From Streptomyces tuirus (GTDB lineage: Bacteria; Actinomycetota; Actinomycetes; Streptomycetales; Streptomycetaceae), in the NCBI RefSeq assembly GCF_014701095.1, contig NZ_AP023439.1, positions 5,692,001 through 5,756,000 on the forward strand: DNA of 64,000 nucleotides, written 5' to 3'. This document shows positions 9,234 through 17,406 of the stretch, piece after piece (positions within the stretch are counted from its first letter, which is position 1; every line of letters begins with the position of its first letter). A program made the translations under genes and the position numbers. The notes beneath the pieces were generated by a model. That model did not search any database and was not told the origin of the DNA. It saw nothing but the letters and a program-made list of their open reading frames with translations.

Positions 9234-9429
9234 GAGTCGCCCAGATACAAGTCAAACCGCGACTCGATTATAAAAATCGCGTCCTCCGAATGTGACAGTC
9301 GCAAGTCGGAGTCGCAGGCGACGACAGGCTCTGACCTGCGGAGTCGCAAAGGAGTCGCATGAGAGTCGCAAATACCAGTCACAGAATCGCAGGCTTCACC
9401 CCCGTCTATATATAGACGGGTGAGTCGCG
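9234..9429. repeat. Iteron array with palindrome: probable replication origin or operator
   Basis: GAGTCGCA occurs at 9309-9316, 9341-9348, 9352-9359 and 9363-9370, spaced 32, 11 and 11 bp. Related copies lie at 9234 (GAGTCGCC), 9297 (CAGTCGCA), 9384 (GAATCGCA), 9422 (GAGTCGCG) and, inverted, at 9259-9265. A perfect 20-bp palindrome with a TATATATA centre occupies 9401-9420. Another GAGTCGCA is at 11219-11226, just after the downstream ATPase gene. Iterons plus an AT-rich palindrome before a replication-type ATPase gene suggest an origin; repressor binding is the alternative. The rest of the 8936-9653 gap shows no gene. Confidence 0.65.
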
Positions 9430-9653
9430 ATTGACCGATGACGGCGAAGGGTGATGACACTAAAGAATCTTGGAAAGAACTTTCCGGAGGCGCTTCACCT
9501 AAGCAAAGGAAACGGTAATAATTGCGATTATGGGTCGTGCCAGCGCTCTGGCCGGCCTAACAACTTCATGGCGAATACCCGCGCGCCATGGGTCCCCCAT
9601 CGGCCGCCGCCCCTTTGCGACGGGCTTCGGCCGACGTGCGCAAGGAGAACGCC

Positions 9654-11204
9654 ATGACCACGTCTTTCAGTCAGCCCGAGCCCGACACAAACGACCCTGA
9701 GTTCTGGGTCAGCCGGGGTCAGTGCCCCATTCACTTCCACAAGCTGCCCTGTGGCCGCGGCCTCGACTGCTCTTATGGCATTTCCCATCAGACGCTCCCG
9801 AAGCCCTGGGAGGCGATCGGGTGGACCGAGACCCAGTGGGTCTCCTTCGCCTGGGCGTGCGCCGTGATGGACGACGGTTCCGCCGGCCCTCATATGACCG
9901 AAGCCTTCGGTCCCAACGAGAAGTCGAACCCGCGGCTGGAGATCCGGCAGGCGTTCATCAAAGCCAAGCAGGAACAGGCCCAGGCCCTCCGCGAGGACGG
10001 CGAGCTGGAGCAGAAGGAGTACGACGATCGGGCCCGCCGCAGGGCCGCGGCCGACGAGAAGGTCAGGCGCGAGAGGGCCCAGCGCCGTATCAACGGTGAG
10101 TTGTCGCCGGCCGCCCAGCTCTTCCGGGAGAAGCTGGAAGCCGGCCTCAAGACGGCCGCCGAGCTTGACGACCTGCCGGACCCGGAGCCGGTCGTCGACG
10201 GGTGGCTGTACGAGGACACCATCAACTGGATCGCCGGCGCTTCGGGCACCTTCAAATCGTTCGTCGCCCACGACCTGGCCGCACGGTACGGAAGCTCCGA
10301 CATGACGTACCACGGCATCCCCATGGCCCACGGCAAAGCGCTGTACGTCATCGCCGAGGGCGCCGGGATGTTCAAGTACCGCAAGCAGGCTTGGGAGCAC
10401 TTCAACCGCAAGATTGAGAACGTCACCTACTACCCGTCCCCGATCCAGATCTCGGACTTCGAGGAGCAGATGCCCGCCCTGATCGCCCTGGCCCGCGAGG
10501 GCGGTTACGGCATGGTCATCTTCGACACCCAGGCGATGTGCACCGTCGGCGACGACGAGAACCAGGCGAAGGACATGGGCATCATCGTCAACGCCGTCCA
10601 CAGCCTCCGGGAGGCCACCAAGGGGTGCGTCATCCTGGTCCACCACTTCGACAAGGGCGGCAACGGCATGCGTGGCTCGGGAGCCCAGTTCGCCGCCGCC
10701 TCCACCGTCATCGCCACGAAGCGCGACGGCGATAAGGAGTGGGTGACGCTGTCGACGAAGAAGAAGGACGGCGGTAAGGCGAAGGACGACGAAGGCAAGG
10801 ACGACATCAGGCTCAAGCTGGAGAAGTGGCAGCCCGAGGCTGTCGACGCCAATGGCCAGCCGCTCCGTGGCTCCCTCTGCCCGCTCCGCGACGACGCCAG
10901 CCCGCAGAAGCCGCCTAAGCAGATTCCGGTGTTCGACCAGGAGCGTACGGACCTGCTGAAGGAGATCGTCTTCTTCGCCGACCTGGACGGCATGACCGCG
11001 ACTGCCATCCGCGACTGGATGAACGAGCACTACCCGAAGGATGGGGGCAAGTACACGACGTCCGGTGCGTTGTCCCGTACCAAGACGCTGATGACCGCGA
11101 AATGCGTCGATAAGAAGGGCTCCAAGTGGATGCCCACCGAGCTGGGCGTACTGGCCGCCCAGCTGGGTCCTGACGAGGACGAGGACGAGCTTCTGTTCCC
11201 CTAG
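9654..11204 (+). CDS. RecA/DnaB-like AAA ATPase, plasmid RepA-type
   Basis: A 516-residue protein; ATG 9654 has AAGGAG at 9642-9647. Residues 1-120 include a Cys/His-containing N terminus (GQCPIHFHKLPCGRGLDC) and a charged helical stretch. The ATPase core has Walker A GASGTFKS at about 195-202, Walker B-like GYGMVIFDTQ near 285, and VILVHHFDKGGNGMRGS near 330, the pattern of RepA/AAA_25 hexameric helicases. The C-terminal 100 residues look like a winged helix (TATAIRDWMNEHYPKDG). I infer replication initiation or helicase function for the excised element, consistent with the iterons just upstream. It ends 40 bp before a strong terminator. Confidence 0.8.
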   Translation: MTTSFSQPEPDTNDPEFWVSRGQCPIHFHKLPCGRGLDCSYGISHQTLPKPWEAIGWTETQWVSFAWACAVMDDGSAGPHMTEAFGPNEKSNPRLEIRQAFIKAKQEQAQALREDGELEQKEYDDRARRRAAADEKVRRERAQRRINGELSPAAQLFREKLEAGLKTAAELDDLPDPEPVVDGWLYEDTINWIAGASGTFKSFVAHDLAARYGSSDMTYHGIPMAHGKALYVIAEGAGMFKYRKQAWEHFNRKIENVTYYPSPIQISDFEEQMPALIALAREGGYGMVIFDTQAMCTVGDDENQAKDMGIIVNAVHSLREATKGCVILVHHFDKGGNGMRGSGAQFAAASTVIATKRDGDKEWVTLSTKKKDGGKAKDDEGKDDIRLKLEKWQPEAVDANGQPLRGSLCPLRDDASPQKPPKQIPVFDQERTDLLKEIVFFADLDGMTATAIRDWMNEHYPKDGGKYTTSGALSRTKTLMTAKCVDKKGSKWMPTELGVLAAQLGPDEDEDELLFP

Positions 11205-11245
11205 ACCGGGCCGAGGGGAGTCGCAACCCCTATGACGCCCGCGCG

Positions 11246-11277
11246 AGCCCCCGCTCACCCGTTCTCCGGCGGGGGCT
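11246..11277 (+). terminator. Terminator after the RepA-like gene
   Basis: Nine-base perfect arms at 11246-11254 (AGCCCCCGC) and 11269-11277, with a 14-base loop, followed by TTTC. It closes the integration/replication module. Confidence 0.72.
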
Positions 11278-12833
11278 TTCGCGCGCCCTTTTGGTTAAGG
11301 GATAGGAATGATCCAAATGGCCATCGAAGGGCTCCGCATGGCGCCCCATCGCTCCAAGATCCATGACGCCGTCATGAACCCGGTCATCGCCGAGGCGCTT
11401 CGCTGCCGCATGAGATGGCGCCGCTGGAGGAACCCATGGATGGCTTCGTCTGTCATCAGGCCGAGTGGGCGGTCGTGGCCAACTGTGGCATCTGTCCGAG
11501 TGAGCCCATTTGGACTCGGATCTAGGAATCGAAGGTGGAGTGGTCGATTCGCCTATGTTTTTGGCCCGGGGAGAGAAAAAGCGACGCGCGGGGTCGCAGG
11601 CGGAAGCGCGTGTACGCCCGGGCTGTACCCACCCCCCTACCCCCTCGGGGGTGGGGGCCTTGGTCGACCTCTTCATAGGGATTCCTCAGGGCGCCGGGGG
11701 CCAGGTCGGACCGAGCTCCTCGGGCTGAGTCCCACGCTCAGACACGGTTCGACTTCCTTCTGCCTCAACGGATCGCCACCTGAGCCCGGTGACGCCACAG
11801 CGAGGGACCTACCAGAGACCAGGGGCGGGGGCAGCCAGGCGTCCGTGCCGCCGATCGGTCGAGGTATGGACGGACAGTGGACGTCGGCCAATGACCCTGC
11901 AGCGCGCATTCCAATCGGCGTCGCTCGCAGCCGCGAAGGGGGTGCAGACGGCATAGACGACGGCTGCCATCGCGGCGACGCTGATTGCGACGGTGCATCG
12001 GTCGACGAGCGGATGGAACGGGCCGAACAGCCATTGGGGGGCAAATCAATATTGCTCAGCGGATTCGGAGTCATCATCTTCAGTGCGTGAGACAGTGCTG
12101 AAGTGCGAAATTAACGAAGAAGATGAATTTGAAGTTGAAGGTTTTCAAATTGGAAAAGAGATTTCAATTCAACTTTTGGAAGCAATTCAACGAATCATTC
12201 ATTCAATGAGGCGAACGACAGGTAGTGGTAAATGGTCAGCATTGGATACATGGAGCCATCTCGGGCGTAGCCATGGCGGTGGCCACATCGGTGATGGTGG
12301 CGATGCAGGTACTGCTAACCGTGCAACGGCTGGGCTGGCGATGGCAGTAGCACTACCAAAGAAGACTCCGCATTCGCGCTTCAAAGTCGAACGTCGAGGT
12401 GAAGCGCCGGGGTGACAGGGCGCTGCTGATTGGTGAGTATGTGAGTAAGCGTCTGAGCGTCGAGCAGAATGAACACGTGATCACATGAGAATTTGGAGAA
12501 CGCAACACAGGGTAACGTTCTTCGACATCACCAGGTCGAGATCTCGACCTCGGTCGTGCTATTGGGGACTCGCTTGAACTTCGGCTATAGGCACTCACGT
12601 CCTGGCACGCCGTCCACCGGTTGCGGCCCTTGACCGCCGAGGGGGGCTCAGTCGATTCGGCGGCAGGCGTACCGAGCCATCAGCGATGATGTTCCTCTCC
12701 AGTGAGCCCAGCCTGCATAAGCAGGTTCCCTCGCTTCCGCGAGACGAAGATCGCCCGCCCCGCCAGCGCCGGCGGTGTTGCGGGGCCAGGGCCAACTCAC
12801 AGAGCCGAGCCCTCGCACATTAGGGTGCGGCAT
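11278..12833. other. 1.55-kb stretch without a convincing gene
   Basis: Reading frames here are long only because GC is high, and none shows a recognisable protein. A C-rich/G-rich hairpin lies at about 11632-11658. Around 12105-12240 the base composition drops sharply and contains repeated TTCAA blocks. The end of the stretch holds the promoter region of the HAD gene at 12834. It may be a junction between element modules or the remains of lost genes. Confidence 0.5.
12087..12415 (+). CDS. Possible small foreign gene in an AT-rich island
   Basis: From GTG 12087 a 109-codon frame begins VRETVLKCEINEEDEFEVEG and continues with FQIGKEISIQLLEAIQRIIH, an acidic then amphipathic stretch that looks like real protein and uses A/T-ending codons unlike its neighbours. 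After about residue 50 the frame returns to high GC and low-complexity sequence. No ribosome binding site stands out and no family is recognised. It could equally be a truncated import. Confidence 0.22.
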
Positions 12834-13508
12834 GTGCGGCGCCCTCTGGTTCTCTTCGACCTCGACAACACCCTCCTGGACCGGCGGGGAACGCTCGCCG
12901 ACTGGGCCACCGAGTTCACCGCCCGGCATGGTCTGGAGCACGAGGAGCAGACGCTCGTCCTAGGGATGGTGGCCGAGCGTGCCTATCCCTCCACTTTTGA
13001 CACGATCCGAGCCCGGTACCGGCTGCCCATGTCGACGGCGGAGTTGTGGGGCGCGTACTGCACTGAAATCGCGACCATGGTGTCGTGCCCGCCCGAGGTT
13101 CTCGACGGCTTGGACGAGCTGCGTGCGGCCGGATGGCGAGTGGGGGTGGCGACCAACGGTGCGATGGACATCCAGCACGCCAAGCTGCGGGCCACCGGTA
13201 TCTCCGAGCGCGTGGACGGCGTCTTTGTCTCCGAGGAGGCCGATGCGCGAAAACCGCAGACCCGTCACTTCGCCCTGGCGGCGGCCCGCTGCGGCACCGT
13301 GCTGTACGACGGCGGCTGGATGGTGGGCGACAACCCAGTCAACGACATCGGCGGCGGACGCTGTGCTGGGTTACGCACCATCTGGATCAAAAACGACCGC
13401 CCCTGGCCGCCCGACGATCCCGGGCCGGATCACACGGTGCCGCATGCACGCGCCGCCATCGACCTGCTGCTTCTGCACTCTGCCGACCACACGAGGACCA
13501 CGACATGA
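12834..13508 (+). CDS. HAD-superfamily hydrolase
   Basis: About 224 residues from GTG 12834 (AGGG 8 bp before); GTG 12825 is also possible. HAD motif I is LFDLDNTLLD near residue 6, with both Asp nucleophile/acid residues present. Motif II is VATNG, motif III Lys is in ARKPQ, and motif IV is VGDNPVNDIGGG. The helical cap between motifs I and II makes it a subclass I phosphatase. It likely dephosphorylates a small metabolite. It overlaps the next gene by four bases (ATGA) and opens the metabolic cluster of the element, where two APH-like kinases and a histidine phosphatase suggest phosphorylated intermediates. Confidence 0.85.
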   Translation: MRRPLVLFDLDNTLLDRRGTLADWATEFTARHGLEHEEQTLVLGMVAERAYPSTFDTIRARYRLPMSTAELWGAYCTEIATMVSCPPEVLDGLDELRAAGWRVGVATNGAMDIQHAKLRATGISERVDGVFVSEEADARKPQTRHFALAAARCGTVLYDGGWMVGDNPVNDIGGGRCAGLRTIWIKNDRPWPPDDPGPDHTVPHARAAIDLLLLHSADHTRTTT

Positions 13509-14362
13509 CGGTCACCATCGGGCTGCTGCACCCCGGCAGCATGGGAGCCGCGTTCGGCGCCCAACTGCGCACCCGCGGGCACGTCGTGCTGTGGTGTCCT
13601 GACGGACGCAGCGACGCAACCCGCAGTCGGGCCGAGCAGTCGGGCCTCGAACCCGAAGCACTCCCCGAACTCGTGTCCCGCTCCGACGTCCTGCTCTCCC
13701 TATGCCCTCCGGCCGCAGCCGAAGAGACTGCCGCCCAGGTAGCCGAACTCGGCAAGGGCGGCGCGGGCACGATTTATGTTGAAGCGAACGCCGTGTCGCC
13801 GTCGCGCGTGCAGCGCATCGCCGATCGCCTGGACCCGATGCCGGTCATCGATGCCGCCGTGGTCGGATCGCCTCCGGTGAGCGGCAAGTACCCGACGCTC
13901 TATCTGTCCGGCCCCAGCAAGCAGGCCGACCGGATCGCCGAACTCTTCGCCGGCACCGATGTGCGACCCCACGTCCTGGGCGACAGCATCGGCAAAGCCT
14001 CCGCCCTCAAGCTCACGTACTCCAGCTACCAGAAGGTCTCCCGCGTGCTGGCCGCCGTGGCGTACGGGGCAGCCGAAACGTACGGCGTCGCGGACGAGCT
14101 ACTGGAGATCGCAGCCAAGCGCACCCGCAGCTACCTAGTCGAGACCGACTACATCCCCAAGACCGCTGCCCGCGCCTGGCGTTGGGGCCCAGAGCTTGAG
14201 GACGCGGCGGCATTGCTCGCCGACGCCGGGCTTCCGGACTCTCTCATGCACGCCGCTGCCGCAACGCTCGCGCGGTGGGACAACAACCGGGACGAGCGCC
14301 TGGACATTGCCGGCGCGCTGAAAGCCCTGCGCGCACAAGGGAACCTGGACAGCCCGAGTTGA
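13505..14362 (+). CDS. NAD(P)-binding beta-hydroxyacid dehydrogenase-like protein (DUF1932)
   Basis: A 285-residue protein; ATG 13505 overlaps the HAD stop. The N terminus carries a Rossmann glycine motif (IGLLHPGSMGAAFGAQL, G-x-x-x-x-G-x-M-G) and the conserved substrate-binding stretch (EANAVSPSRVQRIAD) seen in 6-phosphogluconate/beta-hydroxyacid dehydrogenase relatives. The putative catalytic Lys is in GKASALKLTYSSYQK. The C-terminal helical half resembles DUF1932. It should oxidise or reduce a hydroxyacid or imine, substrate unknown. With the HAD gene it forms a two-gene unit that converges on the two kinase genes after a 37-bp gap. Confidence 0.82.
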   Translation: MTVTIGLLHPGSMGAAFGAQLRTRGHVVLWCPDGRSDATRSRAEQSGLEPEALPELVSRSDVLLSLCPPAAAEETAAQVAELGKGGAGTIYVEANAVSPSRVQRIADRLDPMPVIDAAVVGSPPVSGKYPTLYLSGPSKQADRIAELFAGTDVRPHVLGDSIGKASALKLTYSSYQKVSRVLAAVAYGAAETYGVADELLEIAAKRTRSYLVETDYIPKTAARAWRWGPELEDAAALLADAGLPDSLMHAAAATLARWDNNRDERLDIAGALKALRAQGNLDSPS

Positions 14363-14399
14363 GCTGGTCGCGTCCGCTGCGTCGATGACGTCCTTGCCG

Positions 14400-14960
14400 T
14401 CAGAAATGAGGTGACGACGCGCGAACGATCGCATCGATCCTCTCCGCGGCTTCACGGGGTGCCGTCGCTTCCGTCTCCACGCGCAGCTCCCAGCGAGCCT
14501 GCGGATGAGCTGCGAGATCGGCCTGTGTGGCGTCCCACGCGGCCAGCCGGGCCGCCGTGTCGGTGTCGCCTCGCTGCGGTGAGCGTCGGGCGGTGGTCTC
14601 TTTGGAACACCACAGCAGAACGCTCACCCAGTGCGCCGGGTAGAGCGCGGTCACTTGCTCCATCCCCACCATCTGACCGAGGTGGACGACAGGGATCCTG
14701 CCGCCCTCCATGGCCTGGTCGAGGCCGGGTCGGTCGACGACGTAAATGTTGCCGTACCGGTCGTTGCGGTAGATGACGTCGCCCCGTGCCTCCAAGGCAG
14801 CCAGCTGCTCGGGTGTGCCCATGCGGTAGCCCTGGGTCTTCCCGGTCCCGAGCTTCAGTCGGGTGAACGGCACGTACCGCGCGTCGAGTTCGGTGAGTGC
14901 CGCTGTGATCGTGTCCTTGCCTGCCGCTGGCGGCCCGTACAGCAGGATGCCCTGGCTCAC
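14400..14960 (-). CDS. P-loop kinase-like ATPase
   Basis: A 186-residue protein whose GTG start at 14960 overlaps the stop of the upstream gene by four bases (GTGA). Walker A is GPPAAGKDT at residues 8-16, directly after the first beta strand, as in nucleotide and small-molecule kinases of the guanylate/shikimate kinase type. A lid-like Arg-rich stretch (KETTARRSPQRGDTD) follows near 135. It probably phosphorylates a small molecule or nucleotide. It is coupled to the XRE-kinase gene before it, and the pair runs against the rest of the cluster. Confidence 0.72.
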   Translation of the reverse strand: MSQGILLYGPPAAGKDTITAALTELDARYVPFTRLKLGTGKTQGYRMGTPEQLAALEARGDVIYRNDRYGNIYVVDRPGLDQAMEGGRIPVVHLGQMVGMEQVTALYPAHWVSVLLWCSKETTARRSPQRGDTDTAARLAAWDATQADLAAHPQARWELRVETEATAPREAAERIDAIVRASSPHF

Positions 14961-15997
14961 TGGAACACCGTCCCGAAAACCTGGCGTACCTGGTCCGTGA
15001 GCGAAATCGCAGCGCCGAGCCGGTTGTCGACAACCAAGTGCGGTACGACGGGTCGCAGTTCGAGATCTATACCCGCGGCGTAGGTGTCCCAGTTCTGGAG
15101 TTTCCAGCTGTCCCGGGCGGCGGACCGGAAGCTGATGTATTCGTGCATCGTCTCGATGTCGCACTGGATCCACACGACAACGACGGTGACCCCGCGTGCT
15201 TCACAACGGTTGATCAGACGGCGCATCCACCTGGCATCGGTGGCCTCGGCGATGAATGGGGCGCAGAGTACGGTGCTGATCGCGCAGTCGATGTTCGCGT
15301 ACGCGGTCTCCAGCAGGCACTGGTACTCCAGCGGGCGGACCTTCTCCCGGTAGAGCTCGGTGTGCCGGTCATTCGGGTCGCTGCCCATCTCTACGAGAAG
15401 GCGCTCGACGAGGGGGCGTGTGATCGGGTCCTTATCGAGGACGGGCCAGCCGGTGAGTTGGGAAATGAAGCGGGCAAATTCCGATTTCCCGCTGCCCGCG
15501 TAACCACCGACCATCATCAGTGTGGGCTTGTTCGGGTCGCCGCCGGTGTGGCGGCGCTTCCAGGCGTCGAGGATCCGCTGCTGTACGCCCTGCCCATCAG
15601 TGTCCTCCGTACCGGGCGCGAGTTGGAGCAGCGCGCGCTCCACAGCCAGCACGTGGGCTCCGTTGTGCGGTTCGCTCGACGCGGTGAACTTGAGCTTCCT
15701 GGCCTCGTCGGGCAGCGCGTTGCGGAAGCCGAGCTCAGGCTCGGTCGCGCGGTACAGCAGGCAGTACGCGCGGCGGTAGTGCGGTCCGGGATAGACCTCA
15801 CCCTGCTCGTGCTGCCACAGCGTCTGGAAATTGGCGGCAGGCACCGCGAGTCCCGCCGCCCGGGCCACCTCACGCAGTTGCTCGCCGGCGCCTTCGAGCG
15901 TCAGGCCGTGGGCTTCGCGTTGCTGTCTCAGCTTGTCCGGACGCCAACCCGGGCGACTTTTCCCCACTGCTCCTACCGCCTGCCCATCCCTGGTCAT
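14957..15997 (-). CDS. XRE-type HTH fused to a P-loop kinase domain
   Basis: Taken from ATG 15997 (346 residues); ATG 16024 adds nine residues, and neither has a strong ribosome binding site. Residues about 20-100 form a helix-turn-helix of the Cro/XRE kind (WRPDKLRQQREAHGLTLEGA, with a later WQHEQGEVYPGPHYRRAY). The C-terminal part has Walker A GGYAGSGKSEFAR near 170 and a second acidic/Arg-rich segment (VVVVWIQCDIETMHEYISFR), like zeta-toxin or chloramphenicol-phosphotransferase-type kinases. I infer a regulator whose kinase domain either senses a metabolite or acts in the pathway. It diverges from the APH/SAM-synthetase operon, so it may control that promoter region. Confidence 0.7.
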   Translation of the reverse strand: MTRDGQAVGAVGKSRPGWRPDKLRQQREAHGLTLEGAGEQLREVARAAGLAVPAANFQTLWQHEQGEVYPGPHYRRAYCLLYRATEPELGFRNALPDEARKLKFTASSEPHNGAHVLAVERALLQLAPGTEDTDGQGVQQRILDAWKRRHTGGDPNKPTLMMVGGYAGSGKSEFARFISQLTGWPVLDKDPITRPLVERLLVEMGSDPNDRHTELYREKVRPLEYQCLLETAYANIDCAISTVLCAPFIAEATDARWMRRLINRCEARGVTVVVVWIQCDIETMHEYISFRSAARDSWKLQNWDTYAAGIDLELRPVVPHLVVDNRLGAAISLTDQVRQVFGTVFQ

Positions 15998-16208
15998 GAT
16001 CCGGAGCTTAAGTCTGCCTGTCATGAACCCGTGTGTAAGCGGATGTTGAAAAGTCGGACCTACCGGCCATGAGCTGCTGATGAGCAGCTTCGGCAACAGC
16101 TTGTGATACTCCGCACACCTCCGAGCCGCTGTCATGGTCACACCGACGCGGTCACCGCATGGTCCGCCTCGGGCTCCAGTGTCCGTACAGATCCGAAGGG
16201 GCTCCGCG

Positions 16209-16364
16209 ATGGCTGTCGACGTCGCCGTTCTGCTGATCCTCGGCATCGTGATCGTCTTCTTGTGCCGAGGAGGTGGGCTCAAGGCTGGTCACGCCCTGGT
16301 GTGTGCGCTCTTCGGCCTGCGAAGGACGTCACGGCGTCGGTGGCGGGCCTGCTGTCGGGGCTGA
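16209..16364 (+). CDS. Small membrane protein, probably frameshifted
   Basis: A 51-codon frame with one strong transmembrane helix (VAVLLILGIVIVFLCRGGG) and then GHALVCALFGL. After this the frame becomes Arg/Cys-rich junk, while the next frame reads AKDVTASVAGLLSGLRL to a stop at 16370-16372. Inserting one base near 16318-16321 would give a continuous 55-residue protein of the sort common in Streptomyces plasmids and integrative elements. So it is either broken or a sequencing error. It sits in the 370-bp divergent promoter region before the APH gene, whose GTG overlaps the shifted frame's end. Confidence 0.45.
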   Translation: MAVDVAVLLILGIVIVFLCRGGGLKAGHALVCALFGLRRTSRRRWRACCRG

Positions 16365-16368
16365 GGCT

Positions 16369-17328
16369 GTGACCACGCCGACGGATTCGCACCCGTCTAC
16401 CCATTGGAATGACTCCGCCGACAGGAGGCGACCTGTGCCCGAGGGCGACGTGACGTTACGGACGGCCGAGCTCCGGTACGGTCCGTTCGATTGTGGGACC
16501 ACCAAGCCGTACTCCAGGACGCAGCGAGCAGCCGATGGCGGTTCTCTGCTGAAGGTCTACGTTGGGATCGATCCCCAAGGCCGGCGGCGTCGTGAAGTGC
16601 AGACGGTCCGGCGTGCGGCTCACTGGGGTCTGTCAGTACCGGAAGTCCTGGCGACGGGCAGGTGCGACGCCGGATCTTGGTCGGTGTTCCGTGTGCTGCC
16701 AGGCGTGCCATGCAGCGTCCGTACGGGCCAGGCGGTCGAGGAGTACATCGGCCACATCCTTGGTCTGGCGGAGAGGCTTCACCGGTCTTCACCCGGGCTC
16801 GCACCTGGTTCCGGCTGGACCGATGAAGGAGGGCACCCTGCGCTCCAGCACCATCTCCTGCTCAACCAGCTCTCTCCGCGCTGCCGACTGCGACCGTGGT
16901 GGGCAGCCTTGGCAGAGGCACTCCAGCCTCTTCAATCGCATCCGGTCGTCCACCTGCACGGGGATCTCAAGCCCGAGCATCTGTTGGTCGCCGACCACCA
17001 GCTGAGCGTCGTCGACTGGGAGGCCAGTGCCCGCGGGCCCGCCGTCGTCGACTTCGCCGACGTGGTGTTCCACCTCGTACGTGACTTGCTGTACGCGGGC
17101 GTGAAGCCCGGCCGTGTCCCGATCGATCTCATGATCCGCCTGCCGTTCTGCGGTCCTGTTCTGGCCTGGCGCCTGCTGCTGTGGCTTGATCGCCGTCGCC
17201 CTCAGGACATCGACCTCATCGCGGTCCGCGATATCCACCGGCTTGCCGCGGAGGACCAAGCCCCAGCCGCATACGCGTCGCTGACTCGGACTGTCTCGGC
17301 TCTGCGTGCTGCCGGCGTCCCGCGCTGA
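16369..17328 (+). CDS. Aminoglycoside-phosphotransferase-like kinase
   Basis: About 319 residues from GTG 16369; the open frame upstream is low-complexity. The C-terminal lobe has the APH catalytic loop VVHLHGDLKPEHLLVADHQ (H-G-D-x-x-x-x-H in place of N) and the metal-binding D of SVVDWEASARGP. An N-lobe strand with a Lys (SLLKVYVG) fits the ATP-binding site. The N to H change in the catalytic loop deserves attention but occurs in some fructosamine and thiamine kinase relatives. It probably phosphorylates a hydroxyl of a small molecule. It is the first gene of the seven-gene forward operon that ends at 23592. Confidence 0.8.
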   Translation: MTTPTDSHPSTHWNDSADRRRPVPEGDVTLRTAELRYGPFDCGTTKPYSRTQRAADGGSLLKVYVGIDPQGRRRREVQTVRRAAHWGLSVPEVLATGRCDAGSWSVFRVLPGVPCSVRTGQAVEEYIGHILGLAERLHRSSPGLAPGSGWTDEGGHPALQHHLLLNQLSPRCRLRPWWAALAEALQPLQSHPVVHLHGDLKPEHLLVADHQLSVVDWEASARGPAVVDFADVVFHLVRDLLYAGVKPGRVPIDLMIRLPFCGPVLAWRLLLWLDRRRPQDIDLIAVRDIHRLAAEDQAPAAYASLTRTVSALRAAGVPR

Positions 17329-17406
17329 CTCCTCGCTCACCGCTCGACCAGGCGCGTCGACGCCTGCACTCATCCACGTTTCGTCCACGCCAAACGGGAG
17401 TTCGTC

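Noticed and set aside
11308-12090. 260-codon plus-strand frame in the gene-poor stretch
   Set aside because: Low-complexity Arg/Gly/Pro/Ser sequence, no recognisable domain, and it crosses a strong GC hairpin.
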